DNA from: Thalassotalea nanhaiensis
Lineage (GTDB): Bacteria > Pseudomonadota > Gammaproteobacteria > Enterobacterales > Alteromonadaceae
Direction of reading: 5' to 3'
Length of the DNA: 64,000 nt
NCBI RefSeq assembly: GCF_031583575.1
Contig: NZ_CP134146.1
Location: 620,001 to 684,000, forward strand
Shown here: positions 8,548-17,610 of the stretch, piece after piece
How the letters are laid out: each line of letters starts with the position of its first letter
How positions within the stretch are numbered: the stretch's first letter is position 1
The notes under the pieces: model-generated
Seen by the model: only the letters and a program-made list of their open reading frames with translations
Told to the model about the DNA's origin: nothing
Databases searched by the model: none
Program-made: the position numbers and the translations under genes

Positions 8548-9993
8548 ATGTTTAACACCACTTTGAATAATTCAATTAAAGCGCTAATTCTAGCGACTGT
8601 AGCAGCCACTATCAGTATGTTCTTTGCACTCAAAGTGAACGCAGCAGAAAAACCTAATTTAATTGTTATTTTAACCGATGACCAAGGCTATGCTGATGTC
8701 GGCTTCAATGGCTCCAAAGAAATATTCACCCCCAATATTGATCGCATTGCCCATGAAGGAGCACGGTTTACTAAAGGCTATGTATCATACCCGGTTTGTG
8801 GACCGAGCCGAGCAGGTTTATTAACTGGTCGTTACCAAGATCGATTCGGTTTTGTCGGGAATCCAACCATAGATCCAACCGTTGAAAATGCAGGTATTCC
8901 CAAAACCGAGAAAAATATTGCTGAAGTATTAAAGCCTGCTGGCTATACGTCAGGTATTTTAGGGAAGTGGCATATGGGAACTCATCCAGACTTGCACCCG
9001 AATAAGCGTGGTTTTGATCACTTCTTTGGTTTTTTGTCTGGTGGTCATCGTTACTTTCCAGAAGAATTGAATATTAACGACTTATCAGAGGTGACGAAAA
9101 AATGGCAGTGGTATTCCACTCGATTATTACGCAATAACGAGCGCGTTGACATAAAAGAGTACTTAACCGATGAACTGTCTAATGATGCAGTAAACTTTAT
9201 TAAACAAGAAAAGGATAACCCATTCTTTTTATATGTTGCCTACAATGCCCCACACGCTCCATTACAAGCAACTCAAGAGTATTTAGACCGTTATCCGCAT
9301 ATAAAGAATAAACGTCGCAAAACTTATGCGGCTATGATCAGCGCAGTTGATGATGGCGTTGGCAAAATTTTAGATACCTTAAAAGAGCAGGGCATCGATG
9401 ATAATACTATTGTCTTTTTCCTATCAGATAATGGTGGTCCATTAGAAAAGAATGCTTCAGATAATGGCGTATTACGAGGTGCAAAAGGTGACCCGTTTGA
9501 AGGCGGTGTAAGAGTACCATTTGCTATGCGTTGGCCAACAAAAGTGCCTGCCGGCATAGATTACCATAAGCCGATAAGCTCGCTGGATATACTTGCCACA
9601 ATTGTTGATGAGGCAAGTGTTGATGTTAGCAAAAATAAGCCATTAGATGGGGTGAATTTAGTGCCTTATTTAACTGGCGAAAACAAAGGCCAACCTCACG
9701 ATGTTTTATTTTGGCGAAGTTTTGGTCGTTGGCAGGCATCGCTCACCGGCGATACGAAAATGATCAAACAACGCAAGCAAACCATGCTTTATGACATCGA
9801 GGAAGATATTTCAGAGAGTAGTAATCTTTATAAACAAAATAAAAGCGAGTTTAATAAGCTACACGCTGAGTATGAGCAATGGAATGAAGAGCTTGAAGGC
9901 CCATCATTCCCTAAATTAGGAAGCTGGGACTTTAAGAAGCAAAACGCTCAAGCAGTAAAGCCTAAAAATACAAAGACCAAAAAAGCAGAATAA
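8548..9993 (+). CDS. S1-family formylglycine sulfatase (secreted)
   Basis: 481 aa arylsulfatase-fold enzyme with an N-terminal signal peptide ending near residue 33 (KVNAA). The maturation motif is C84-G-P-S-R, where Cys84 becomes formylglycine. The metal-binding Asp pair is at 44-45 (LTDDQGYAD). The GKWHMG block and the SDNGG block with its following Lys complete the active site. It would remove sulfate esters from galactan oligosaccharides in the periplasm. It resembles the sulfatase at the right end of the window (both VCGPSRAGL.TGR). Its C-terminus is Lys-rich. It is followed 16 bp later by a small EF-hand gene. Confidence 0.92.
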   Translation: MFNTTLNNSIKALILATVAATISMFFALKVNAAEKPNLIVILTDDQGYADVGFNGSKEIFTPNIDRIAHEGARFTKGYVSYPVCGPSRAGLLTGRYQDRFGFVGNPTIDPTVENAGIPKTEKNIAEVLKPAGYTSGILGKWHMGTHPDLHPNKRGFDHFFGFLSGGHRYFPEELNINDLSEVTKKWQWYSTRLLRNNERVDIKEYLTDELSNDAVNFIKQEKDNPFFLYVAYNAPHAPLQATQEYLDRYPHIKNKRRKTYAAMISAVDDGVGKILDTLKEQGIDDNTIVFFLSDNGGPLEKNASDNGVLRGAKGDPFEGGVRVPFAMRWPTKVPAGIDYHKPISSLDILATIVDEASVDVSKNKPLDGVNLVPYLTGENKGQPHDVLFWRSFGRWQASLTGDTKMIKQRKQTMLYDIEEDISESSNLYKQNKSEFNKLHAEYEQWNEELEGPSFPKLGSWDFKKQNAQAVKPKNTKTKKAE

Positions 9994-10009
9994 AATCAAG
10001 GGGAAAATT

Positions 10010-10300
10010 ATGAAAGCCAAAATGTTCACAGTAGCAGCGTTACTAACGTTAAGTTTTTCAGCATCGGCAAACGACTACTTCAATAGTTTTGATGTAGATA
10101 AAAATGGCTATATCGATATCAACGAACATAAACAAATGTCGAAAGGTTGGATGGATAAAAAAGGCATTAAGGATGAAAAGCTGAGAGCTAAATATAATCA
10201 AGGTGGCTTCGATAAAAAAGATGCCAATAAAGATGGAAAGCTAACACTTGAAGAGTTTAAAAAAGCTCAAAAAAAGAAGAAAAAAAATAAAAACAAATAA
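10010..10300 (+). CDS. Small periplasmic EF-hand calcium-binding protein
   Basis: 96 aa with a signal peptide cut after SFSASA (residue 20) and two canonical EF-hand loops: residues 28-39 (D-V-D-K-N-G-Y-I-D-I-N-E) and 71-82 (D-A-N-K-D-G-K-L-T-L-E-E). Both have acidic residues at positions 1, 3, 5 and 12, with Gly at 6. The C-terminal 12 residues are almost all Lys or Asn. It starts 16 bp after a sulfatase gene and is followed by a hairpin and another sulfatase. A paralogue in the same setting is at 34724-35038. A calcium-buffering or chaperone role for Ca-dependent sulfatases is speculative. Confidence 0.85.
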   Translation: MKAKMFTVAALLTLSFSASANDYFNSFDVDKNGYIDINEHKQMSKGWMDKKGIKDEKLRAKYNQGGFDKKDANKDGKLTLEEFKKAQKKKKKNKNK

Positions 10301-10320
10301 CTGAGTTTATTTAAAGCAAA

Positions 10321-10390
10321 GCCGAAGTTGCAACTAAGCATCATAAAGTTATGGCTGCTTGTGCCGAGGACTTCGGTTTGTTTATTTTTA
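10321..10390 (+). terminator. Long stem-loop with T-rich tail
   Basis: GCCGAAGT (10321-10328) pairs with ACTTCGGT (10370-10377), and further pairing is possible inside. A T-rich tail of TTTGTTTATTTTT follows. It lies between the EF-hand gene and the next sulfatase, so it could end transcription or reduce expression downstream. Confidence 0.55.
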
Positions 10391-10412
10391 AGGGCTCGAG
10401 AAAGAGATTAAT

Positions 10413-11978
10413 ATGTCTAATAATACTATCAAAAAAATACAAAAATCTGTATTAAGCATCCTTGTACTGATGACCATAGGTTGTAGTGAACAAGTGGATG
10501 TTGCTAGCGCCACAATTGAGAAAAAAGCACCAGTAAAGAAACCTAATGTAGTTATATTTTATGTTGATGATTTAGGTTTTGGCGACCTTTCTAGTTACGG
10601 TATGACGGCAACAAAAACTCCTAATGTTGATGAATTAGCGGCGCAAGGTATTCGCTTTACTGATGCCCATAGTTCAGCTGCAACTTGTACGCCGAGTCGT
10701 TATTCATTGCTTACCGGGCAATATGCTTTTCGCAATAATGCAGCAATTTTACCTGGCGATGCGCCTTTAATTATTGATCACACAAAGCCAACCTTACCTA
10801 AAATGATGAAAAAGGCTGGTTATAAAACCGCTGTAGTCGGTAAGTGGCATTTGGGTCTTGGTCGTGGCGAAGTTGATTGGAATAAAGACGTTAAACCTGG
10901 TCCATTAGAGCTTGGTTTCGATTACAGTTTTTTAATGCCGGCAACAGGTGATCGAGTACCGACAGTTTATCTTGAAAATCATAAAGTGGTTAACCTTGAT
11001 CCAAGCGATCCTATTACTATTAGCTATGAAAAACGAGTTGGTGACCGCCCGGTAGGGACAGAATCACCAGAGTTATTAAAGCAGACCGCAGATTTACAAC
11101 ACAGTGCCACAATCGTTAATGGCATAAGCCGTATCGGTTGGATGAAAGGCGGCAAGTCTGCTGAATGGGTTGATGAAGATTTCCCACAAGTATTCACAGA
11201 TAAAGCCATTGATTTTATTCAAGAGTCGAAAGATGAAGCATTTATGCTATTTTTCCCATTCCATGATATTCATGTACCGCGAGTGCCGAATAAAATGTTT
11301 GCCGGTAAATCGGGTATGGGACCACGTGGCGATGCAATTTTACAAATGGACTGGATGACAGGACGCATTGTTGATGAGTTAAAAAAACAAGGTTTATATG
11401 AAAATACCTTAATTATCTACTCAAGTGATAATGGCCCGGTTATGGATGACGGTTATGACGACTTTGCTGAAGAAATGCGAGGTGAGCATGACCCAAGTGG
11501 TGGTTTTAGGGGCGGGAAATACAGCGCATATGAAGCAGGAACACGTGTTCCTATGATCGTAACTTATCCAAACGGTATGATTGAAGCGGGTGAAAGTGAT
11601 GCGTTAATTAGTCATATCGATTTATATAAAACGTTAGCGACACTTGCTGGTGTTGAACTGGAAGCAAATGAAGCTGTGGATAGTGTTAATGTACTTCCTG
11701 CTTTGCTGAATTCTAAATTGTCAGCCCGTGATGAAATGCTAGAAGAGTCATTTACTTTATCTTTGCGCGCGGGAAAATGGAAATATATCGAACCATTTAG
11801 TGGTGTAACACCTGATTGGTTGGCGAATAAAACGGCGATTGAAAATGGTTTAACAACAGAGCCGCAGCTTTACGATATATCCAGTGATCAGAAAGAGCAG
11901 CTGAATTTAGCTGACAAGTATCCTGATAAAGTCATTGAATTACAGCAGCGATTAGACAGTATTAGGGCGTTAAAATAG
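10413..11978 (+). CDS. S1-family formylglycine sulfatase (lipoprotein)
   Basis: 521 aa. A lipobox (MTIGC, Cys24) predicts a membrane-anchored periplasmic or surface lipoprotein. The metal Asp pair is at 52-53 (VDDLGFGD) and the maturation motif is C92-T-P-S-R. GKWHLG and SSDNGPV blocks follow at the expected places. The segment after the catalytic motif (GQYAFRNNAAILPGDAPLI) resembles arylsulfatase A-type enzymes. It is separated from the EF-hand gene by a hairpin and is followed by a strong terminator at 12022-12057, so it may be its own unit. The position of the sulfate it removes cannot be read from sequence alone. Confidence 0.92.
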   Translation: MSNNTIKKIQKSVLSILVLMTIGCSEQVDVASATIEKKAPVKKPNVVIFYVDDLGFGDLSSYGMTATKTPNVDELAAQGIRFTDAHSSAATCTPSRYSLLTGQYAFRNNAAILPGDAPLIIDHTKPTLPKMMKKAGYKTAVVGKWHLGLGRGEVDWNKDVKPGPLELGFDYSFLMPATGDRVPTVYLENHKVVNLDPSDPITISYEKRVGDRPVGTESPELLKQTADLQHSATIVNGISRIGWMKGGKSAEWVDEDFPQVFTDKAIDFIQESKDEAFMLFFPFHDIHVPRVPNKMFAGKSGMGPRGDAILQMDWMTGRIVDELKKQGLYENTLIIYSSDNGPVMDDGYDDFAEEMRGEHDPSGGFRGGKYSAYEAGTRVPMIVTYPNGMIEAGESDALISHIDLYKTLATLAGVELEANEAVDSVNVLPALLNSKLSARDEMLEESFTLSLRAGKWKYIEPFSGVTPDWLANKTAIENGLTTEPQLYDISSDQKEQLNLADKYPDKVIELQQRLDSIRALK

Positions 11979-12021
11979 AACTAACAAGGCAGTTCTTAAC
12001 TAAGATGTTTAACAACAATAG

Positions 12022-12057
12022 CCAACCAATTTAATCATTTAAATTGGTTGGTTTTTT
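12022..12057 (+). terminator. Rho-independent terminator
   Basis: A perfect 13-bp stem, CCAACCAATTTAA (12022-12034) with its complement at 12039-12051, has a four-base loop and is followed by TTTTTT. It closes the unit containing the sulfatase at 10413-11978. Confidence 0.88.
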
Positions 12058-12130
12058 GTATAAAGTTTGACCATTTAAGCAATTCATTGTAATGTGTGAT
12101 TTATATTACTTATTAAAATAATAACAAATT

Positions 12131-14224
12131 ATGTCCCCTATCATAAACATTTCAAAAGTAAGTCTATTAAATACAGGTTTCATTCTCGCTTTATTCTCTA
12201 ACTCTATATTTGCTGCAGACTATTACGTTAATAATAGTGGTGATGATAGCTATGATGGTTCATCGCATGAGCAAGCTTTTCAAACGTTGAGCAAAATAAA
12301 TTCTTTGTCTTTGCAGGCCGGAGATAATGTTTTTTTAGCTGCAGGGCAGACGTTTAATGGATATTTGAAGGTTGCTTACGCTTCAGGAACAGCTGAGTCA
12401 CCAATAACAATTTCAAATTATGGTGAAGATACTCAGCGAGCAATCATTGACGCAACTGGAGAATTGGCAGGTATAGAGTTTCTTAATGCTCGTCATATAA
12501 ACGTGAGTAATATTGAGATAACTGCAGACGGTGGGGACAAAAAGAATTATCGAAATGACACTAAAAAGCCAATGCGGTTAGGCGTTCTTGTCGATGTTAA
12601 TTCTTTAGACAATGCCACTCCTTTTGGCTATATCACCATGGATAACTTGTATATTCACGATATCTATTATGAAGAGTTTGGTTATGAAGGCCGCGGTAGC
12701 GATGTTAATACACCAAATGGTACACAGGCATATGGTTGGGGGGTTCGTCTATACAACAACAATAACGGTACGACAAAGCTTACTAATGTTTCGATGATAA
12801 ATTCAGAAATCGCCGACGTCGCTCACACCGCATTCAAAGTAACGTCAAATTCTAATAAAGATATTACTGAGCGTCGTTGGGGTAATGTTTATGAGGTTGA
12901 GCTTAATAATAACTACTTTCATGATATTGGTGGTCCAGGTATACAATTTGGTGGTACTAACAGTGGTTATGTAGGTCATAACAAAGTACATCGTACCGGC
13001 AGTGGTAGTGACACGCGTAAATGGCATCGTGGCAGTGGTATGTGGCCATGGGGAAGTAAAAACTTGCTTATTGAACACAATGAGTTTACCGACGCACAAG
13101 GTCCTGCAGATTCAGCTGGCTTTCATATTGATTTCAATTGTACCAACATCGTTGTCCAATATAACTTAAGTAAAAATAACGCTGGTGGGTTTGTTGAAAT
13201 ATTAGGGAATAATGAAAATAACAGCTACCGCTACAATGTTAGTGTTAACGATGGTTATCGCCAAAAAGGTAAAGATGGCGCATCTCACGATGGTAAGATA
13301 CTTTGGTTTAGTGGTTATGTTGGTAAAAATAACCCGCAAGTAGCAGCCAAAAACAATTACATTTATAACAACACCGTTTATGTAAAAGACGACCAACTTG
13401 CTCAGTTTGCTTTTCATAATGAAACAGATGGACTGATAGTTGCTAATAACTTATTTATCATTGAAGGCGAAAGTCACTACATCACCCAAGATATTTATAA
13501 CTTAGTCGATGGTGAAAACCCCACGCAAGACATTTTGGTTAGCAATAATGTTTTCTTAGATGCTGCTGATTGGCCTACGGAATCATTAGCGGTCAGCACT
13601 AACCCGGTTATTGGGGATCCGCAATTTGCCAATAAAGGCGGATTTTCTATTACAGATTACACCCCAGGGAACATTGATTTAGTCGCATATAAAGGCATCG
13701 AAATAAACGCCATTGATGATGACCCAATTGGCTTGGTGCCTGGGTTTATATTAGCAACTGATATTTTAGGTAACAGTATTAATGGTAACCAGCATATTGG
13801 CGCTATCGCGCCAGGGGACGATAAAGGGCCTTCTGTAAATATAATCGGACCAACCGGCACTAAATTAACTGCGCAAAGCTTTTCTCTAACTTTCGAATTT
13901 GACGAGGCTATTGACACTTTTTACGAAACAGATCTTACCGTCAAAAATGCTACCCTCGCTAATTTTGTGTCTGTATCAAGTACGCAATGGAAAGTGGATG
14001 TAACCGCAATAGATTTTGGCGAAGTCACTATTACACTCCCAGAAAATACAGTTTATGACCTTTCAGGAAATGGCAACAAAGCAGTAACTTATTCAATTAA
14101 TTATGAGAAACCTGCTGAAATATACAAGCAGGAGATATCTAAAGGCAGCTCAGGCGGTTCATGGCACTATATGCTAATAGTATTAGTGGCAACGTTGGTA
14201 AGAGCACGCTTAAAGGTTAACTGA
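12131..14224 (+). CDS. Parallel beta-helix protein with Ig-like domain and GlyGly-CTERM tail
   Basis: 697 aa. A signal peptide (cut near AAD, residue 29) leads into YYVNNSGDDSYDG, the entry of pectate-lyase-like right-handed beta-helices. Repeated turns rich in Asn and aromatic residues run to about residue 480 (for example the MWPWGSKNLLIEHNEF segment near 303). A bacterial Ig-like region lies near 565-670. The last 25 residues read as a GlyGly-CTERM signal: SSGGSW, a hydrophobic helix, then basic residues, which is a rhombosortase substrate that ends up surface-exposed or secreted. The CAZy family cannot be assigned. A shorter paralogue lies at 37616-39046. It is a good candidate for a polysaccharide-cleaving enzyme. 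Its upstream region has a recurrent motif at 12091-12108. Confidence 0.82.
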   Translation: MSPIINISKVSLLNTGFILALFSNSIFAADYYVNNSGDDSYDGSSHEQAFQTLSKINSLSLQAGDNVFLAAGQTFNGYLKVAYASGTAESPITISNYGEDTQRAIIDATGELAGIEFLNARHINVSNIEITADGGDKKNYRNDTKKPMRLGVLVDVNSLDNATPFGYITMDNLYIHDIYYEEFGYEGRGSDVNTPNGTQAYGWGVRLYNNNNGTTKLTNVSMINSEIADVAHTAFKVTSNSNKDITERRWGNVYEVELNNNYFHDIGGPGIQFGGTNSGYVGHNKVHRTGSGSDTRKWHRGSGMWPWGSKNLLIEHNEFTDAQGPADSAGFHIDFNCTNIVVQYNLSKNNAGGFVEILGNNENNSYRYNVSVNDGYRQKGKDGASHDGKILWFSGYVGKNNPQVAAKNNYIYNNTVYVKDDQLAQFAFHNETDGLIVANNLFIIEGESHYITQDIYNLVDGENPTQDILVSNNVFLDAADWPTESLAVSTNPVIGDPQFANKGGFSITDYTPGNIDLVAYKGIEINAIDDDPIGLVPGFILATDILGNSINGNQHIGAIAPGDDKGPSVNIIGPTGTKLTAQSFSLTFEFDEAIDTFYETDLTVKNATLANFVSVSSTQWKVDVTAIDFGEVTITLPENTVYDLSGNGNKAVTYSINYEKPAEIYKQEISKGSSGGSWHYMLIVLVATLVRARLKVN

Positions 14225-14312
14225 TAAATTTAACGGCCATTTGAGATGTTAGCATTTGCAACATTTAAATTTATAACCTAAATTATTTAAAACCTTCAGC
14301 CGGGCGTGAGTT

Positions 14313-14885
14313 ATGTATAAACATTCACACCACTTCATATTAGTAGGGCTTTTTCTGAGCTTCACTTGCTGTCTTCTTACTCCTTTTCTGAGTCATTCAG
14401 AAGAAATGGATTTAGTGAGCATCAATATGCGTGCTAGCGTTTCAGAGGAGACAGTGCTGGGAAAAGATGCACCTGAAAATTTTGAGGCGTACGATTTGTC
14501 AGCGAATTTCGCTCTACCTTGGAAAAACTACTCAACCTCAGGTTGGGGATTGGGTACTAATTTGATGGCAAGCGCCGGAATTTTGCGCGGCTCTGGGGAA
14601 AACGCTCTTGTCGTTTCTCTTGTCCCTGAATTGGTTCTAGGGACTGAAGACGGGCGTTTTAATCTGGATCTTGGGGCTGGTGGAGCATTGTTTAGCAGAC
14701 ATCGCTTTGGGAAACAGGATTTTGGTGGACCTTTTCAGTTTACTCTTACTATAGGTGTCACTGTTCCGCTCTATAAAAAATTGAAGCTGGGCTATCGATT
14801 TTTGCATTATTCTGATGCCGGTGTTAATGGTTCAGATACCATAGGGGCCGATCTTCATATGATTATGCTCAGTTATAGGTTTTGA
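14313..14885 (+). CDS. PagL-like lipid A deacylase (acyloxyacyl hydrolase family)
   Basis: 190 aa outer-membrane beta-barrel with an N-terminal signal peptide. The C-terminal part has the PagL active-site signature GYRFLHYSDAG (about 157-167), in which the His and the Ser two residues later correspond to the catalytic pair, followed by amphipathic strands ending in Phe as in barrel proteins. The family removes the 3-O-acyl chain of lipid A. Codon use and base composition look clearly more GC-rich than the neighbours. It has no obvious link to galactan use, so it may be an independent insertion. The bidirectional terminator at 14939-14978 follows. Confidence 0.78.
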   Translation: MYKHSHHFILVGLFLSFTCCLLTPFLSHSEEMDLVSINMRASVSEETVLGKDAPENFEAYDLSANFALPWKNYSTSGWGLGTNLMASAGILRGSGENALVVSLVPELVLGTEDGRFNLDLGAGGALFSRHRFGKQDFGGPFQFTLTIGVTVPLYKKLKLGYRFLHYSDAGVNGSDTIGADLHMIMLSYRF

Positions 14886-14938
14886 TCTTAGTCGGTAGGA
14901 TTAGTTGAGCTACTTCTATTGCCATATTCCATAAAAAA

Positions 14939-14978
14939 ACTCCTTAGAGTGTAGCGAATACACCTGTAAGGAGTCTTT
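14939..14978. terminator. Bidirectional terminator between convergent genes
   Basis: ACTCCTTA (14939-14946) pairs with TAAGGAGT (14967-14974), with an inner stem GTGTA/TACAC. An A-run precedes and a short T-run follows, so it can serve both the plus-strand deacylase and the minus-strand GH2 gene. Confidence 0.8.
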
Positions 14979-15030
14979 GTTTACGTTGGTTAAGCATTGT
15001 TAGATACATGCTAACAATGCCTGTTTATTT

Positions 15031-17388
15031 TTAAAACGTATACGTTTGGCTAACACCTGAGGCATGAGTTGCAGTAATGCTTGCGCCATTTAAGCTGTTG
15101 CCTATTTCAATTAACGTTGAGGCAATACCTTGTTCTGAGGCTGAACTGCTCGGCGCTAAAACTTTAATATCACCTTGCGTAGTAAAAACTACGTCTTCAT
15201 TATTTAGTGGTACAGTAACATTATCAGCATCTAAGAATGTTGCATGAACAAACACGACGTCTTTGGTACCTGTTGCGGGGGCAACACCGCTGGTATCTAT
15301 GCTTACAGATAGCTGAGTAAATTCTCCCGGTGTCGTTACCTGGTGAGTAGCAACTTGTTTACCATCAATATATGCTTTTGCTGTTAACGTTCCAGGAGTA
15401 AAACCTTCTAATGAAAACTTAAAAGGTGCGTATTTAAGCATGGTTGAATATTTATCGTCTGAGGCTTTATTGCGAGCAACAAGGGTGTCGTTTAAATAAA
15501 GTTCTATTTCTTGTGCATTACTAAATACGGTTACATTTGTAGACGATGTTTCGCGCCACTCGTTGGCAATAAATGCCATTGGACCAGAAGCGTAATTATC
15601 TGAAACTATGTTAGGGTCACGTTGACTTTGATAGAAGTAATAACTGTATTTAGGTAAACGGTTAATGCTCATTATGCCAGACGATTCCAAGTCGTGATAA
15701 TAGCCACGGTTATAATCAAACATTACCCAGTAACCGTCGGCAAACGCAGGGTAGGTAAGGTTATCATTATGTGATTCTTGTAAATTAAACGCTTGTTGTA
15801 GTAGACGTTTCTCACCTGAGTTTAATAGTTGTCGACTGGTGCGCTCTTCTTTTTTAAGATCTTGCCATGCATCTTGGTTTAATCCTGCATTTTGCGCGTA
15901 ATATTCCCAATCACCATACTCAGAAACATTATAAGGTTGGGTAGGTTCATGGTAGTGGTTTTTCTTCATGCGGTGCTGGCGTGCTTGTAAGTAAATATCA
16001 AAATCTGGTTTCCAGCCGGCAGATAAACGAGTAGTGTCTTCTTGGTGTACAACGTTGTTTAATTGCTTCATAAACCCTTTAGTCATTTTAGATTCGTTTA
16101 ACGAACACTCCCACGCTAAAACACTGGCATGGTTTCTATCACGACGGATCATGTCATGACAAGTACGTAGCACTTGTTCTTTAAATTCAGGCGTATTGGC
16201 AAAGTACTGCCAGCCTAATATCGCATCAAGTAATACTAAACCCAGTTCATCAGCAGCATTCATAAACGCTTTAGAGTGTGGGTAATGTGATAAACGCACA
16301 TAATCATAACCAGCAGATTTAATTTTTACTGCATCACGATAATCAGCTTGCGGTGATGTTGCATAACCAACATACGGATATTCTTGATGGCGGTTTACGC
16401 CTCGTAAAAATGTTACTTTGCCATTAATCAATAACTCGTGGTCTTCATTAAATTCAAATGAACGGATACCAATTCGATTACTTTGTGACTCTAGCACGGC
16501 ATCGTTTTTAATGAGCTCTGTTGTTACGGTATATAAATTAGGAGAATTAGGGCTCCACAGCTTGGCATTGTTAACCAATAAGTCTTGGCTAAATTGTTTA
16601 TCTGTATTTGCATCAAGGCTAACTGTTTCGCTAATCGTCGCAACTTCTTTATTGTCAGCTGATAACAGTGTTTGACGAATTGTGAATTCGGCTTTACTCG
16701 CTTCAGTGTTGGCAATATGAGTTTTAATATTTACTGAAGATTGCTTTTCTGCAACCACAGGAGTTGTGATAAAAATTCCGCCACTGGCAACTTTGTTTGC
16801 CATAATTTCGTCGGTTATATGTAATGAATTTTTTACCAAAATATTTACATCGCGGTATAAACCACCGTATGTATTAAAATCTAAACGTTTTAACGGTTTA
16901 GGGCCTATATCCGGATTGTCTTGGTTGTTAAGTTTAACGGTTAGGGTATTTTCTACACCAATGTTAATTACTTTAGACATGTCTAAAGTAAATGGTAAAT
17001 AGCCACCCATGTGCTCACCGAGCTTTACGTCGTTTAAAAATATATGGGCATGGTTCATTGCTGCTTCAAAGCGAATCAGTAACGTTTTGTTTTGCCATTC
17101 TTTAGGCGCAATAAACGTTTTTTTATACTCAGCTAAACCTTGCCATTGATCGTTTACAATTAAAGGCTCTATCTGAGCTGTATGAGGTAAATTAACGTTA
17201 GTCCAAGTTGGGTTTTCAATAGCTAACTCTTTATTGCTTACCTTTTTAAATTGCCAATCTTGGTTAAATGGAACCACCTTAGCAACTGATAATGGGTCTA
17301 CGCTCGAATCAGTATCGGCACCATTACAGGCACTTAAGGTTGATACCAAAGTTAGGTTTATAAGAAGAGTTTTGAATAAATGTTTCAA
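15031..17388 (-). CDS. GH2 family glycoside hydrolase lipoprotein (beta-galactosidase-like)
   Basis: 785 aa with a lipobox at Cys21 (LSACNG). The order is a sugar-binding jelly roll (about 40-190), an Ig-like domain, a TIM barrel (about 310-570) and C-terminal beta domains. The barrel starts with FLRGVNRHQEYPYVG (328-342). The proposed acid/base is Glu432 (SLNES) and the nucleophile Glu490 (VSEYGDWEY). These mark it as GH2, probably an exo-beta-galactosidase, although GH2 also includes glucuronidases and mannosidases. It is transcribed alone, divergently from the sulfatase at 17611, with 222 bp between them. A terminator follows. Confidence 0.88.
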   Translation of the reverse strand: MKHLFKTLLINLTLVSTLSACNGADTDSSVDPLSVAKVVPFNQDWQFKKVSNKELAIENPTWTNVNLPHTAQIEPLIVNDQWQGLAEYKKTFIAPKEWQNKTLLIRFEAAMNHAHIFLNDVKLGEHMGGYLPFTLDMSKVINIGVENTLTVKLNNQDNPDIGPKPLKRLDFNTYGGLYRDVNILVKNSLHITDEIMANKVASGGIFITTPVVAEKQSSVNIKTHIANTEASKAEFTIRQTLLSADNKEVATISETVSLDANTDKQFSQDLLVNNAKLWSPNSPNLYTVTTELIKNDAVLESQSNRIGIRSFEFNEDHELLINGKVTFLRGVNRHQEYPYVGYATSPQADYRDAVKIKSAGYDYVRLSHYPHSKAFMNAADELGLVLLDAILGWQYFANTPEFKEQVLRTCHDMIRRDRNHASVLAWECSLNESKMTKGFMKQLNNVVHQEDTTRLSAGWKPDFDIYLQARQHRMKKNHYHEPTQPYNVSEYGDWEYYAQNAGLNQDAWQDLKKEERTSRQLLNSGEKRLLQQAFNLQESHNDNLTYPAFADGYWVMFDYNRGYYHDLESSGIMSINRLPKYSYYFYQSQRDPNIVSDNYASGPMAFIANEWRETSSTNVTVFSNAQEIELYLNDTLVARNKASDDKYSTMLKYAPFKFSLEGFTPGTLTAKAYIDGKQVATHQVTTPGEFTQLSVSIDTSGVAPATGTKDVVFVHATFLDADNVTVPLNNEDVVFTTQGDIKVLAPSSSASEQGIASTLIEIGNSLNGASITATHASGVSQTYTF

Positions 17389-17527
17389 CGGTTGTCTCCT
17401 AAAGAGGCTGATGCTTTATGATGTTATTTAATTAGTAGCATTACTCGTTAGTGTTAATTTTTGTGTTAACCAGCAATGCTAATTTTTAGTTATTTACCTA
17501 GTATCGCGTAAATAAAATAATTAATAA

Positions 17528-17545
17528 ACATATTTATCATATAAT
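17528..17545 (+). promoter_or_regulatory. Candidate operator, recurrent ATCATA motif
   Basis: ATATTTATCATATAAT here closely matches the motif upstream of the genes at 46196 and 54120. It lies in the divergent region between a GH2 gene and a sulfatase gene, about 65 bp upstream of the sulfatase start. The AT-rich background makes chance matches possible. Confidence 0.3.
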
Positions 17546-17610
17546 TATTGATTAGAGTTAACATAGTGTTTACTATTGATGTAATACACTAATAATCAGA
17601 GTTGTAATTT

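Noticed and set aside
15031-15060. GTATAC-containing sequence near 15040 as a second GntR operator
   Set aside because: It lies within the coding end of the GH2 gene and lacks the second half-site of the palindrome at 32034-32058.
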